NCBI RefSeq assembly: GCF_900107305.1
Contig: NZ_FNPL01000013.1
Location: 1 to 64,000, forward strand
Direction: 5' to 3'
Source: Thermoactinomyces sp. DSM 45892
GTDB lineage: Bacteria; Bacillota; Bacilli; Thermoactinomycetales; Thermoactinomycetaceae
Length of the DNA stretch: 64,000 nucleotides
The position numbers were made by a program, and so were the translations under genes. This document shows positions 24,999-34,046 of this stretch, piece after piece (position 1 is the first letter of the stretch; the number at the start of each line of letters is the position of its first letter). A model generated the notes under the pieces. That model saw only the letters and a program-made list of their open reading frames with translations, was not told the origin of the DNA and did no database searches.

Positions 24999-25817
24999 AT
25001 GAATATGATCCAACGTATCCAAGAGGCGAAAGAGTTTATCTCAAGCAAAACAAACCAAACCTATCCATTTGGGTTGATTCTCGGTTCAGGCTTAGGTGAT
25101 CTTGCAGATAAGGTAGAAAATAAAGTTATAATCAAATATGATGAAGTGCCACATTTTCCCGTATCTACAGTGGAAGGTCATGCAGGGCAGCTAGTGTTAG
25201 GGACTTTAGCAGGGAAGCAAGTCATCGCGATGCAAGGTCGTTTTCATTTCTATGAGGGGTACAGCCAACAAGATGTAACATTTCCTGTGCGTGTGATGAA
25301 AGCACTCGGAGTCGAAACGGTACTCGTAACCAACGCTGCTGGTGGAATGAATACAGATTTCCATGCAGGAGATCTCATGATTATCACGGATCATATTAAT
25401 ATGACTGGTTCTAATCCATTGATTGGCCCTAATTTCGCGGATCTAGGTCCTCGTTTTCCAGATATGTCGACTGCTTACACGCCGGAATTGGTACAGGTAG
25501 CCAAGCGTGTAGCGGCTGCTCAAGGCGTTACTGTTCAACAAGGTGTGTACGCTGGTATTAGTGGCCCAACTTATATGACGCCAGCAGAGCTGATCATGCT
25601 ACGTAATATGGGCGGAGATGCGATCGGAATGTCAACTGTGCCAGAAGTAATTGTCGCTCGTCATGCCGGAATGAAAGTGCTAGGGATTACTTGTATTACC
25701 GACATGGCGATAGGGGAATCACTTGAACCGCTTACACATGAACAAGTAGTAGAAGTAGCGAATCGTACCAAACCAATCTTTATGAATTTGGTTCAGGGCA
25801 TTTTAAAAGAGGTGTAA
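24999..25817 (+). CDS. Second purine nucleoside phosphorylase paralogue with altered base pocket
   Basis: 272 residues, clearly homologous to the upstream enzyme along its whole length, with phosphate and ribose motifs kept ([46 protein letters not shown]). The positions equivalent to human Glu201 and Asn243 are Met193 (GPTYMTPAE) and Asp235 (TCITDMAIG). Asp at the Asn243 position is found in methylthioadenosine phosphorylases and shifts engineered PNPs toward 6-aminopurines. I therefore infer a preference for adenosine or another 6-aminopurine nucleoside. CGAGGTG precedes the ATG. pdp follows within 5 bases. Confidence 0.87.
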   Translation: MNMIQRIQEAKEFISSKTNQTYPFGLILGSGLGDLADKVENKVIIKYDEVPHFPVSTVEGHAGQLVLGTLAGKQVIAMQGRFHFYEGYSQQDVTFPVRVMKALGVETVLVTNAAGGMNTDFHAGDLMIITDHINMTGSNPLIGPNFADLGPRFPDMSTAYTPELVQVAKRVAAAQGVTVQQGVYAGISGPTYMTPAELIMLRNMGGDAIGMSTVPEVIVARHAGMKVLGITCITDMAIGESLEPLTHEQVVEVANRTKPIFMNLVQGILKEV

Positions 25818-25821
25818 GTGG

Positions 25822-27150
25822 ATGGACACAGTTTCAATCATTCGTAAAAAGCGGGATGGACATGAATTATCAACGGAAGAAATTCGTTTTCTTGTAGAAG
25901 GTTATTCTACAGGAGATGTCCCAGATTATCAGATGTCTTCGTTTACCATGGCAGTTTTTTTCAATGGAATGACTGACCGAGAAACGGCAGACCTTACTAT
26001 GGCAATGGTCGAGTCTGGTGAACAGGTTGATCTTTCTAAGATTAATGGAATAAAAGTAGATAAACATAGTACTGGTGGGGTTGGAGATACCACTACTTTA
26101 ACACTTGTTCCACTTGTAGCGGCTACTGGGGTTCCAGTAGCAAAGCTTTCAGGACGGGGGCTTGGTCATACAGGTGGAACAATCGATAAGTTGGATGCGA
26201 TCGAAGGATTTTCCACGGAACTCGATATTGAAGAGTTTATTCGATTAGTTAATAATAGTAACGTAGCTGTAGTGGGCCAAACGGCAAATTTAACACCTGC
26301 GGATAAGAAACTTTATGCACTCCGGGATGTAACAGGAACGGTTGACTCCATTCCCTTGATTGCCAGTTCTATTATGAGTAAAAAGATTGCATCCGGTGCA
26401 GACGCTATCGTTCTCGATGTAAAAACAGGCGATGGAGCCTTTATGAAAGAAGAGGCGGATGCGATTAAATTGGCAAAAGCGATGGTGGCAATCGGGAAGC
26501 AAGTAGGCCGAAAAACAATCGCTGTCATTAGTGATATGAGCCAACCACTCGGTTATGCGATCGGAAATGCCGTTGAAGTAGAAGAAGCCATTGCTACCCT
26601 TAAAGGAGAAGGTCCAGAAGATCTTCACGAGTTAGGGCTTGTCCTCGGTTCTCAAATGCTAATTCTTGCCGGTCGTGCGAAGACAACCGAAGAAGCACGC
26701 GGTTTGCTAGAAGGTGTGGTGAAGGACGGTAGTGCCCTTGCGAAATTCCGGGAGTTTATCAAGGGACAACATGGAAATGCAGAGATCGTGGATCATCCAG
26801 AACTTCTTCCACAACCAGCAGAGAAAATCGAATTCCTAGCGAATCAATCTGGATTTGTACAACGTATTCTCGCTGAAGAAGTGGGTCTGTGTGCGATGAG
26901 ATTAGGTGCTGGCCGTGAAACCAAAGATGATGTGATCGATTATGCTGTAGGTATTGTGCTTCATAAAAAAGTAGGCGATTCTGTTTCTGACAAGGAAGTG
27001 ATCGCTACCTTGGATGTGAATAAAAAAGATAATCTTGATGAGGTACAGTCTCGTCTACGCCAAGCGATTCAGATTGGGTCTGAGCAAGTCCAAGCACCGC
27101 CATTGGTACATTGCATTGTGACAGAAGATGGTGTGCAAAAATATAAATAG
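25822..27150 (+). CDS. pdp: Pyrimidine-nucleoside phosphorylase
   Basis: 442 residues, slightly longer than the B. subtilis enzyme. Class II NP motifs: [15 protein letters not shown] phosphate-binding segment, [15 protein letters not shown], and [11 protein letters not shown]. Cleaves uridine, thymidine and related nucleosides to base and pentose 1-phosphate, feeding DeoB. Last gene of the salvage run, ended by a very strong terminator. Confidence 0.93.
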   Translation: MDTVSIIRKKRDGHELSTEEIRFLVEGYSTGDVPDYQMSSFTMAVFFNGMTDRETADLTMAMVESGEQVDLSKINGIKVDKHSTGGVGDTTTLTLVPLVAATGVPVAKLSGRGLGHTGGTIDKLDAIEGFSTELDIEEFIRLVNNSNVAVVGQTANLTPADKKLYALRDVTGTVDSIPLIASSIMSKKIASGADAIVLDVKTGDGAFMKEEADAIKLAKAMVAIGKQVGRKTIAVISDMSQPLGYAIGNAVEVEEAIATLKGEGPEDLHELGLVLGSQMLILAGRAKTTEEARGLLEGVVKDGSALAKFREFIKGQHGNAEIVDHPELLPQPAEKIEFLANQSGFVQRILAEEVGLCAMRLGAGRETKDDVIDYAVGIVLHKKVGDSVSDKEVIATLDVNKKDNLDEVQSRLRQAIQIGSEQVQAPPLVHCIVTEDGVQKYK

Positions 27151-27200
27151 TAGGGTTTTGGTGAAGCAAAAGCGAGCGAGATAACAAGATAAAGTCGCGA

Positions 27201-27246
27201 AACCCCCTAATTGTAGGTTTTTGTGTTCAACAATTAGGGGGTTTTT
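27201..27246 (+). terminator. Terminator of the nucleoside salvage operon
   Basis: ACCCCCTAATTGT pairs exactly with ACAATTAGGGGGT, followed by TTTTT. Confidence 0.93.
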
Positions 27247-27369
27247 CTATGAAATCATAAGCGATTCTAGCATCTTCTTTAGACCATCTGGATAGAAACA
27301 GAAAAACAAACATATTCTCTACCCTTTTTCATATCATGGTTATATACGTTTGTAAGGAGAGTGTTAAGA

Positions 27370-28188
27370 GTGATTGAAAATATGGGAAACGAGCAATCTG
27401 CCGAACAACTTTATCTTGAATTGTTAAAAAAAGCAATCTTATTTGAGATTTGGATTGAGCATGAAAGAAATTTCCCTAGTTCAGATAATTATGTGTTCAA
27501 TCCCGTTCCAGAAAAGCGAGAAACGGGTTCAGATTGGCCACCAATTGCTCATAGTATGATTGGCAGGGAACGTATGAATCACCTGCATCAATGCTTGGAG
27601 TCAGTAATCCGTGAAAACGTTCCCGGAGATTTTATCGAAACAGGGGTTTGGAGAGGTGGTTCGTGTATTTTTATGAGAGGATTTTTAAAGGCTCATAGAA
27701 TTACAGATAGAACTGTTTGGGTTGCTGATTCATTTGAAGGATTGCCACTGCCTGATCCGAATTACCCTGTTGATCAAGGCGGAGTCTGGCATATGTATGA
27801 CTTTTTAAGAGTATCTTTGGAAACGGTAATAGATAATTTCAAAAGATATAGTTTATTAGATGATCAAGTATCTTTTCTAAAAGGTTGGTTTAAAGATACC
27901 TTGCCTAAAGCCCCTATTCAAAAAATAGCACTAGCTAGACTAGATGGAGATATGTATTCCTCTACTTGGGACAGCTTGAGTAATCTATACGATAAAATTT
28001 CTTTGGGAGGATATATCATCATTGATGACTACATCCTGCCTTGTTGTGCAAGTGCAGTGCACGATTTCCGAAACCAATTCGGTATAGATGATGCAATCAT
28101 CAAAATTGGTAAAGAACCTTGTTCAGCTGCTTATTGGAGAAAAACAAAAGAACGTTCGAAGGCTGTATTGAAACCACATACCGTGTAG
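27370..28188 (+). CDS. TylF/MycF-family sugar O-methyltransferase
   Basis: 272 residues from GTG 27370, which AAGGAG at 27354-27359 places well; GTG 27361 is too close to that site. Motifs of macrocin/demethylmacrocin O-methyltransferases are present: GDFIETGVWRGGSCIFMRG (SAM-binding), VADSFEGLPLPD, RLDGDMYSSTWDSL and GGYIIIDDY (metal-binding Asp pair). These enzymes methylate sugar hydroxyls. No glycan pathway lies alongside, only the unknown gene downstream. Since collagen-like glycoprotein genes lie in the window, a role in spore or surface glycan capping is possible but speculative. Confidence 0.82.
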   Translation: MIENMGNEQSAEQLYLELLKKAILFEIWIEHERNFPSSDNYVFNPVPEKRETGSDWPPIAHSMIGRERMNHLHQCLESVIRENVPGDFIETGVWRGGSCIFMRGFLKAHRITDRTVWVADSFEGLPLPDPNYPVDQGGVWHMYDFLRVSLETVIDNFKRYSLLDDQVSFLKGWFKDTLPKAPIQKIALARLDGDMYSSTWDSLSNLYDKISLGGYIIIDDYILPCCASAVHDFRNQFGIDDAIIKIGKEPCSAAYWRKTKERSKAVLKPHTV

Positions 28189-28211
28189 TAGATTACACAG
28201 GAAATGGAGGA

Positions 28212-28994
28212 ATGAAATTGGCTATTCATCTATCCCCAGAACAAAGCATCAACCATCCTGATCATAAAAGGGTCTGTTTTATTCATGCACGTACTCTAAA
28301 CCACTGGGCAGATATAACATATGGACAATTAAAGAGGTTATGCTCATCTGGCTTATATCAAAAATTAGATGCTGTTTTTATTAATTTTGTGACGGACCAT
28401 ATAAACGACCCTGAATATATTCAACAGTTTATCATAGAGCCCTTGAGTCATTATGATGATACCGTTCAATTTAGAATACTTCCTGAAGAACAACAGTGGG
28501 AAAGACCCACCTTGCATTGGTTGCATGATTACTGTAGTGCAAGCGTAAATAATGTGGAAGTGCTATATCTCCATTCAAAAGGAATAACACATTATGGGAA
28601 GGAACATTTACCGTGTGTAGAAGACTGGGTTAATTTGATGGAAACCGTATTAATTGACCATCATCAAGTGAGCTTGGACTATCTAAAAAAAGTGGACGTT
28701 TGTGGAACTATCTATATCTATTCACATCCTTATCCACCGTGTTATATGGGGAATAAGTGGTGGGCGAATAGTGATTATCTCAAGAAGCTATCCCCTCGTG
28801 TTGGCTCTAACCACCTGGATCCAGAATTTTGGATTCTAACCAATCATACTGTTACCTTTGCAGATATATTCAATTCTGGATATGGGATTGCCGTTCATTA
28901 TGTGCAACCATTCCCTAAAGAGCGGATTCCAACCGAGTTTCAACCTGTTGTTTATGAGAAAAATGGGGGAGAAGTAAGAGTAATCCAGATTTAG
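28212..28994 (+). CDS. Unknown protein, possibly glycan-related
   Basis: About 260 residues. No clear family. Visible features: an N-terminal beta-alpha pattern (KRVCFIHARTLNHWADITYGQ), the segment VLYLHSKGITHYGKEH, a WWANSDYL segment and a C-terminal hydrophobic beta stretch. The YLHSKG motif recalls proteins annotated as putative glycosyltransferases. The first ATG in frame with a site is 28212, but GGAGG at 28206-28210 is very close; TTG 28218 may be the true start. It follows the methyltransferase gene by 23 bases and looks co-transcribed. Codon use is more AT-rich than in the housekeeping neighbours. Confidence 0.6.
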   Translation: MKLAIHLSPEQSINHPDHKRVCFIHARTLNHWADITYGQLKRLCSSGLYQKLDAVFINFVTDHINDPEYIQQFIIEPLSHYDDTVQFRILPEEQQWERPTLHWLHDYCSASVNNVEVLYLHSKGITHYGKEHLPCVEDWVNLMETVLIDHHQVSLDYLKKVDVCGTIYIYSHPYPPCYMGNKWWANSDYLKKLSPRVGSNHLDPEFWILTNHTVTFADIFNSGYGIAVHYVQPFPKERIPTEFQPVVYEKNGGEVRVIQI

Positions 28995-29080
28995 AATTTT
29001 GAGATGCTGGTGCAATAGAAGGAAGAAAAGCCCAACATTTTCATCATAAAGCATCTTTTTTCCTTTTGTTCAGATACTTC

Positions 29081-29117
29081 AATTGCCTGATAGCTATGCT
29101 ATCAGGCAATTTCTTTT
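29081..29117 (+). terminator. Terminator between the methyltransferase unit and the siderophore-binding gene
   Basis: AATTGCCTGATAGC and GCTATCAGGCAATT form a perfect stem around TAT, followed by TCTTTT. It can serve both convergent transcripts. Confidence 0.85.
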
Positions 29118-29175
29118 CCTCATGAACTACTTTTTTGAAACACAACTAACTAGACTTCATCCAGTGAATCCATCG

Positions 29176-30141
29176 TTATTTTACTTCAAAAAATTTGGCT
29201 ACATCGTCAACCATGAGGTTTGCTGCCAGAACGCCACCAGCGGTATTCCAGATCGTGTCACTCACTTTGAATGCTTTTTTGTTTTTAACTGCATTTAGTC
29301 CTTGAAAGAGTGGGTCTTTTAGCCATTCTTTTTCGAGATCGGTTGCTTTGTTATCGCCTGTTTCGTAGGTGAAATAGAATAGGTAGTCACCATCCATAGC
29401 TGGGATGCGCTCTTTTCCTACACCACGTTCCGCTAAGTCATTTTTATTTTGTGACTCAGGACGTGCAAATCCGAGATCTTTCAAGATCACTCCAGAGAAA
29501 GAATCTAGGTGGTAGATGCGAACGTCACCTGTTACGAAACGAACCATGGAAACTTTATTTTTTAGCTTGTCCCCGAGTTTCCCTCTTAATTGGGAGATTT
29601 TTTCATCATATTGAGTCAGAATTTTTTGTCCCTCTGATTCTTTGTTTAATACCTTTGCATAGAATTTGAAGTTTTCTTTCCAGTCACCCCGAAGTGATTC
29701 GGAGAAGACAGTTGGTGCAATTGCTTTTAGTTGTTCGTATATTTTTTCCTGACGCATTTTGTTTCCTATAATTAAATCTGGCTTTAAAGAAGCGATGGTT
29801 TCAAGACTTGGTTCACTTTCTAACCCAACCACTTTAACGCCTTCCATTTGATCCTTAATATGATCGTACCAAGGCTTACCTGTAAAGGATTGTACAGCTC
29901 CAACTGGCTTTACTCCTAAAGCGAGTAGGGCTTCTGTTCCTTCGTTAGTAAGAATTACAACTTTTTTAGGTGTGCCTTTCACTTCAGTTTTGCCCATAGC
30001 ATGTTCGATTGTAGTAGTAGGACCGTCTGATTTTCCAGATTCAGTTGTAGTTTTACTACCGCAAGCAGTAAGAGCAGATGTGAGGAAAAGAAGGCTCGCT
30101 AAGATGAAAAGGGAGCGACTCTTCATAAATCGTGAAAACAT
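29176..30141 (-). CDS. Iron-siderophore ABC transporter substrate-binding lipoprotein (YfiY-like)
   Basis: 321 residues from the ATG at 30141. A lipoprotein signal (hydrophobic run then LTSALTACGS, lipid-modified Cys) is followed by a class III periplasmic-binding fold: TEALLALGVKPVG, SLETIASLKPDLIIG, and a long connecting helix. Binds Fe(III)-hydroxamate or related siderophore outside the membrane. The open frame starts at 30180, inside the Fur box; GGAGGT fits ATG 30141. Divergent from the permease-ATPase genes with Fur boxes between them. Confidence 0.88.
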   Translation of the reverse strand: MFSRFMKSRSLFILASLLFLTSALTACGSKTTTESGKSDGPTTTIEHAMGKTEVKGTPKKVVILTNEGTEALLALGVKPVGAVQSFTGKPWYDHIKDQMEGVKVVGLESEPSLETIASLKPDLIIGNKMRQEKIYEQLKAIAPTVFSESLRGDWKENFKFYAKVLNKESEGQKILTQYDEKISQLRGKLGDKLKNKVSMVRFVTGDVRIYHLDSFSGVILKDLGFARPESQNKNDLAERGVGKERIPAMDGDYLFYFTYETGDNKATDLEKEWLKDPLFQGLNAVKNKKAFKVSDTIWNTAGGVLAANLMVDDVAKFFEVK

Positions 30142-30164
30142 ATGTATGATTACCTCCGTTGATT

Positions 30165-30179
30165 TGAAAATGATTTTCA
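30165..30179. promoter_or_regulatory. Fur box 1 (perfect 7-1-7 palindrome)
   Basis: TGAAAATGATTTTCA is a perfect 7-1-7 dyad matching the Bacillus Fur box form. It lies 24 bases upstream of the lipoprotein start. Confidence 0.85.
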
Positions 30180-30186
30180 ATTACAA

Positions 30187-30201
30187 TGAGAATCATAATC
30201 A
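30187..30201. promoter_or_regulatory. Fur box 2
   Basis: TGAGAATCATAATCA matches 7-1-7 with one break in symmetry. It covers the -10 of the minus-strand promoter. Confidence 0.78.
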
Positions 30202-30221
30202 ATATTTAGTGCAGCTGTCAA
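30192..30221 (-). promoter_or_regulatory. Predicted sigma-A promoter of the siderophore-binding gene
   Basis: On the minus strand TTGACA (30221-30216), 18-base spacer, TATGAT (30197-30192). Fur box 2 overlaps the -10, consistent with iron repression. Confidence 0.7.
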
Positions 30222-30230
30222 CAAAATAAA

Positions 30231-30245
30231 TGAAAATAATTCTTA
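30231..30245. promoter_or_regulatory. Fur box 3, facing the permease operon
   Basis: TGAAAATAATTCTTA fits the 7-1-7 pattern at 12 of 14 positions and lies 47 bases before the permease start. Confidence 0.55.
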
Positions 30246-30291
30246 TTAAAAAACAACTTTGTGATCATGTGAGGGGAGTATGTAGTAAGAA

Positions 30292-31296
30292 ATGAAGATT
30301 CATACACACCAGGGGAAATGGCTTGCACTAATCACTTCCATTTTTTTATTAATTTTTTGCATGTTGGGTAGTGTGTTACTTGGCTATACAGATACGTCTA
30401 TTCAAACGGCTATTCAAGCTTTTTCACATCCTACTGGCGTTTTTGATCAATTAGTGGTGACAGAAGTTCGCTTGCCACGAGCTTTAATTGGTGCCGCGAT
30501 TGGGGGAGCATTAGCCGTTGCGGGTGCATTGATGCAAGCACTTACCCGTAATCCGATGGCTTCCCCTGATTTTATCGGGGTAAATGCGGGAGCTAGCTTC
30601 TTTATCGTGGCTGCGATGATGCTGTTCTCGGTTACGTCATTGGAAGCGTTTTTATGGATTGGATTAGTGGGTTCTGCGATGACCTCACTTTCTGTTTACT
30701 TATTGGGCTCTATCGGGAGTGGTGGATTGTCTCCCTTAAAAATCACATTAGCGGGAGCAGCAACGGCGATGCTATTCGCCTCTATGACGCAAGGGTTGCT
30801 AGTGTTAGATGAGTCGGCACTCGATCAAGTGATGTTTTGGTTAGCCGGTTCGATTGAAGGGCGAAAATTAGAGTTATTGCAACTGGTAGTTCCCTATTTG
30901 ACGATGGGGTTCCTCATTGCCCTTTTCTTAGGAAAATCGATTAATGTGTTACAGATGGGAGAAGATGTAGCAACGGGTTTAGGGCAGAAAACGTGGTTAG
31001 TAAAATTGCTTGGACTCGTTTCGATCGTTCTTCTAGCAGGAAGTGCTGTATCGGTAGCAGGCCCTATTAGCTTTATTGGGGTGATGGTTCCTCATATTGC
31101 CAAAGGATTAGTGGGTAATGATTATCGTTGGTTAGTTCCTTTTAGCATAACGATCGGAGGGATTGTCCTCGTGTTGGCTGATATAGCGGCTCGATTTGTC
31201 ATGATGCCAGAAGAGGTACCTGTAGGTGTGATGACAGCATTGATCGGAATCCCTTTTTTCTTAGCAGTAGCACGTAGGGGAGTCGGAAAGGCATGA
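30292..31296 (+). CDS. Siderophore ABC transporter permease (FecCD family), subunit 1
   Basis: 334 residues, about ten hydrophobic segments, FecCD motifs VRLPRALIGAAIGGALAVAG, RNPMASPDFIGVNAGA and GPISFIGVMVPHIAKGLVGND. Pairs with the next gene to form the membrane channel for the ferric siderophore. GTGAGGGGAG lies upstream. Its stop overlaps the next start by four bases. Confidence 0.9.
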   Translation: MKIHTHQGKWLALITSIFLLIFCMLGSVLLGYTDTSIQTAIQAFSHPTGVFDQLVVTEVRLPRALIGAAIGGALAVAGALMQALTRNPMASPDFIGVNAGASFFIVAAMMLFSVTSLEAFLWIGLVGSAMTSLSVYLLGSIGSGGLSPLKITLAGAATAMLFASMTQGLLVLDESALDQVMFWLAGSIEGRKLELLQLVVPYLTMGFLIALFLGKSINVLQMGEDVATGLGQKTWLVKLLGLVSIVLLAGSAVSVAGPISFIGVMVPHIAKGLVGNDYRWLVPFSITIGGIVLVLADIAARFVMMPEEVPVGVMTALIGIPFFLAVARRGVGKA

Positions 31297-32360
31297 AAAC
31301 GAAGCGATGGTTGATAATACGTAGAGGGAGAGCAGAACAAGTTTCACTTCTATTTGAAAAGCGTTCATTTTGGATGATTACGATTTTTCTAGTTCTTTTG
31401 ATAGTAACGTTTCTCCTGTCTGCAGGAGCAGGAGAAGTATATGTGAACCCGATTGAGGTGGGTAAAGTCATATTCGGTATGGATGCGAATGCATTTTCGA
31501 AGCTAGTTGTAGAATCGTTTCGGCTACCCCGAATGATTGTAGCGATTTTGGTCGGAATGTTACTCGCTATTTCAGGCTCTATTTTGCAGGGGATTGTGCG
31601 AAATCCGCTTGCTTCTCCTGATTTATTAGGGATTACAGGTGGGGCGAGTGTGGCGGTTGTTATGTTTTTAGGAATGTTTAGCAATCCTAAGACGAATGCT
31701 CTATTGGTGAGTATTCATTGGCTTCCATTGATTGCGATATGTGGGGCTATCATTGCAGCCCTCATTTTATATAGTCTTGCTTGGAAAAATGGCTTATCAC
31801 CTATGCGTCTTGTGTTAATGGGGATTGGCGTTTGGGCACTGATGAAAGCGCTGACGACTTTGTTCATGGTGAAAAGTGTCATTTACCGCGCAAGCCAAGC
31901 AAATGTGTGGATTACTGGTTCAGTATATGGAACAAATTGGGATCATGTATCGATATTAGTCCCAATCGCACTTTTACTCTTTTTATGTACTTTCTTTTCT
32001 GTTCGTCCATTAAATGTTCAAGCTTTTGGCGAAGAAATCGCGGTTGGTTTAGGTAGTCAGGTCTCAAAACAAAGATTATGGTTACTTACTTTGAGTACAT
32101 TAACAGCTGGGGTGGCGGTTGCTTATGGTGGAGGAATTAGTTTTATCGGTCTCATGGCACCCCATATCGCCCGTAGATTGGTCGGTTCGAATTATGGTGC
32201 TCTTTTGCCTATTTCAGCCTTAATTGGAGGGTTCCTCGTGTTGCTTGCCGATACGATTGGCCGGACTTTCTTCCTACCATTGGAAGTGCCAGCAGGTGTG
32301 TTTATCTCGATTTTAGGAGCCCCTTATTTTATCTATTTATTAATTCGAGAACGAGTCTAA
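31293..32360 (+). CDS. Siderophore ABC transporter permease (FecCD family), subunit 2
   Basis: 355 residues with the same fold and motifs: FRLPRMIVAILVGMLLAISG, RNPLASPDLLGITGGAS, GGGISFIGLMAPHIARRLVG. The N-terminal 25 residues before the first membrane helix are longer and basic. Forms a heterodimer with subunit 1. ATG overlaps the upstream stop, so translation is coupled. Confidence 0.9.
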   Translation: MKTKRWLIIRRGRAEQVSLLFEKRSFWMITIFLVLLIVTFLLSAGAGEVYVNPIEVGKVIFGMDANAFSKLVVESFRLPRMIVAILVGMLLAISGSILQGIVRNPLASPDLLGITGGASVAVVMFLGMFSNPKTNALLVSIHWLPLIAICGAIIAALILYSLAWKNGLSPMRLVLMGIGVWALMKALTTLFMVKSVIYRASQANVWITGSVYGTNWDHVSILVPIALLLFLCTFFSVRPLNVQAFGEEIAVGLGSQVSKQRLWLLTLSTLTAGVAVAYGGGISFIGLMAPHIARRLVGSNYGALLPISALIGGFLVLLADTIGRTFFLPLEVPAGVFISILGAPYFIYLLIRERV

Positions 32361-32402
32361 CGGTGATGATCCATGCATGAAAGGAAGGAGATGATTAACG
32401 TT

Positions 32403-33209
32403 ATGATTGCAGTAGAGACAAGTCAATTAAAATTGGCATATGGAGAGCAAGTGATTATCGATGGATTGGATGTTGAGATTCCAAAGGGGAAGATTACGGT
32501 ATTAATCGGCTGTAATGGATGCGGAAAATCAACTCTACTACGCTCTATGGCTCGGCTACTAAAACCAAAAGCCGGAACCATCTTATTGGAAGGACAGACG
32601 ATTTCAAAAATGTCCACGAAGGAGATCGCGAAACAGTTAGCGATTTTGCCCCAAGGCCCTGTTGCTCCTGAGGGATTAACGGTATTACAACTAGTGAAAC
32701 AAGGGAGATTTCCTTATCAAAGCATGCTGCGTCAGTGGTCTACGGAAGATGAGGAACTTGTAAACAAGGCACTTCAAGCGACGGGGCTAGATGAATTACG
32801 AGATCAGGACGTTGATTCGTTATCAGGTGGACAGAGGCAACGTGCTTGGATTGCTATGACCCTTGCACAAAATCCAGATATTCTATTGTTAGATGAGCCA
32901 ACGACATACTTAGATCTAACACATCAGGTAGACATTCTGGACTTATTATTTACGTTAAATCGCCAAGAGAACCGTACTATTTTGATGGTTCTACATGATC
33001 TTAATTTAGCCTGTCGATATGCGGATCATCTGATTGCGGTCAAATGTGGAGAGATTTATGCACAAGGATCACCAGAAGAGATTATGTCGCCTAGCTTGGT
33101 ACAAGATGTATTTCAAATGGATTGTAAGATTATTTCGGACCCCATCTTTGGGACCCCTTTATTAATCCCGCACGGGAAAGGGAGAAACGTTGCTAGAAAG
33201 GAGGGGTAG
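32403..33209 (+). CDS. Siderophore ABC transporter ATPase (FepC/YusV family)
   Basis: 268 residues from ATG 32403. Walker A GCNGCGKST, Q-loop LPQGP, signature LSGGQRQRAW, Walker B ILLLDEPTTYLD and H-loop VLHDLN are all intact. Energises the two permeases. ATG codons at 32373 and 32391 are in frame; the former lacks a ribosome site and the latter abuts GGAG, while 32403 gives the usual family start. The start is uncertain by up to ten residues. Confidence 0.9.
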   Translation: MIAVETSQLKLAYGEQVIIDGLDVEIPKGKITVLIGCNGCGKSTLLRSMARLLKPKAGTILLEGQTISKMSTKEIAKQLAILPQGPVAPEGLTVLQLVKQGRFPYQSMLRQWSTEDEELVNKALQATGLDELRDQDVDSLSGGQRQRAWIAMTLAQNPDILLLDEPTTYLDLTHQVDILDLLFTLNRQENRTILMVLHDLNLACRYADHLIAVKCGEIYAQGSPEEIMSPSLVQDVFQMDCKIISDPIFGTPLLIPHGKGRNVARKEG

Positions 33210-33211
33210 AC

Positions 33212-33982
33212 ATGTCCATGATGGTGGAAGAGCTTAACTTGTTACAAACTCGATTTCGCCTTGATCCGCGTTCTTGGAGTGAGCTACAAAGTGAAGCTCA
33301 GGGATGGAGCTTTCCGTTGAGCGATTTACTTGAAGAGAAGCCCAGAGAACAAGTGTTACGCCAAATCAAAGACCTTCTTGGAACAGCTAATCTATCAGTA
33401 GCTAGCTCCATGTTGGTGAAGAGAATTAGCTTCGCCTTCTTGATTCCGTTAGCGTTATTTTCGCTTTATCAAAAGAGAGTAACAGGATCAACTTGGAATG
33501 TGTCATTGTTAACCCCTCTTGAATCAGATTCATTATGGGTCCCCAGTATTGTTATGGACCTATCTGAGATACAAGAAGTACTTGTAGAGAATCGTTCTTC
33601 TGAGCGAACAGAGTTATTTCGTTGGATGTTTCAACAACATTTTGCACCATGGGTGAATGGAATACGATGTTCCGTCAACATTTCGGAAATCACACTATGG
33701 GAAAATGTATTTGTCTATATAAAATGGATGTATCAGACTATGCGGAGCGAGGCTTACTCTGTAGAATGTAAAAGACAGATTGAGGAAGATTATCAAGCAC
33801 TCATTTCCGATCCTACCTTATCTCTTGATCAAAAAGGAACGAATCCATTTATCGCTTTTTCGCAAGAAGCTTTTACCCATAACCGTAAAACATGTTGCCT
33901 AGCCTATTTAACTTCCCTACGACCTCAGCATTGCAAGACTTGCCCTGTAAATTGTAGTGCTCGTGGATCATCTTCTAACTGA
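33212..33982 (+). CDS. FhuF-like ferric siderophore reductase
   Basis: 256 residues. The C-terminus has the FhuF-type [2Fe-2S] cysteine pattern: adjacent Cys-Cys (KTCCLAYLTS) then CKTC 11 residues later. The middle resembles the IucA/FhuF-like fold (FAFLIPLALFSLYQK, QQHFAPWVNGI). It probably reduces Fe(III) from the imported siderophore in the cytosol. ATG follows GGAGGGG, two bases after the ATPase stop, so it belongs to the same Fur-regulated transcript. Another Cys follows in PVNCSA. Confidence 0.8.
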   Translation: MSMMVEELNLLQTRFRLDPRSWSELQSEAQGWSFPLSDLLEEKPREQVLRQIKDLLGTANLSVASSMLVKRISFAFLIPLALFSLYQKRVTGSTWNVSLLTPLESDSLWVPSIVMDLSEIQEVLVENRSSERTELFRWMFQQHFAPWVNGIRCSVNISEITLWENVFVYIKWMYQTMRSEAYSVECKRQIEEDYQALISDPTLSLDQKGTNPFIAFSQEAFTHNRKTCCLAYLTSLRPQHCKTCPVNCSARGSSSN

Positions 33983-34046
33983 TTTCGCATACTTCCTGTT
34001 TGTCTGAGAGACACTATGCTCATTAGGACGATAGGAGGAATGCTAG

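Noticed and set aside
28119-28211. Extension of the unknown gene upstream to 28119
   Set aside because: It would overlap the methyltransferase end in another frame; a ribosome site is present only near 28206.
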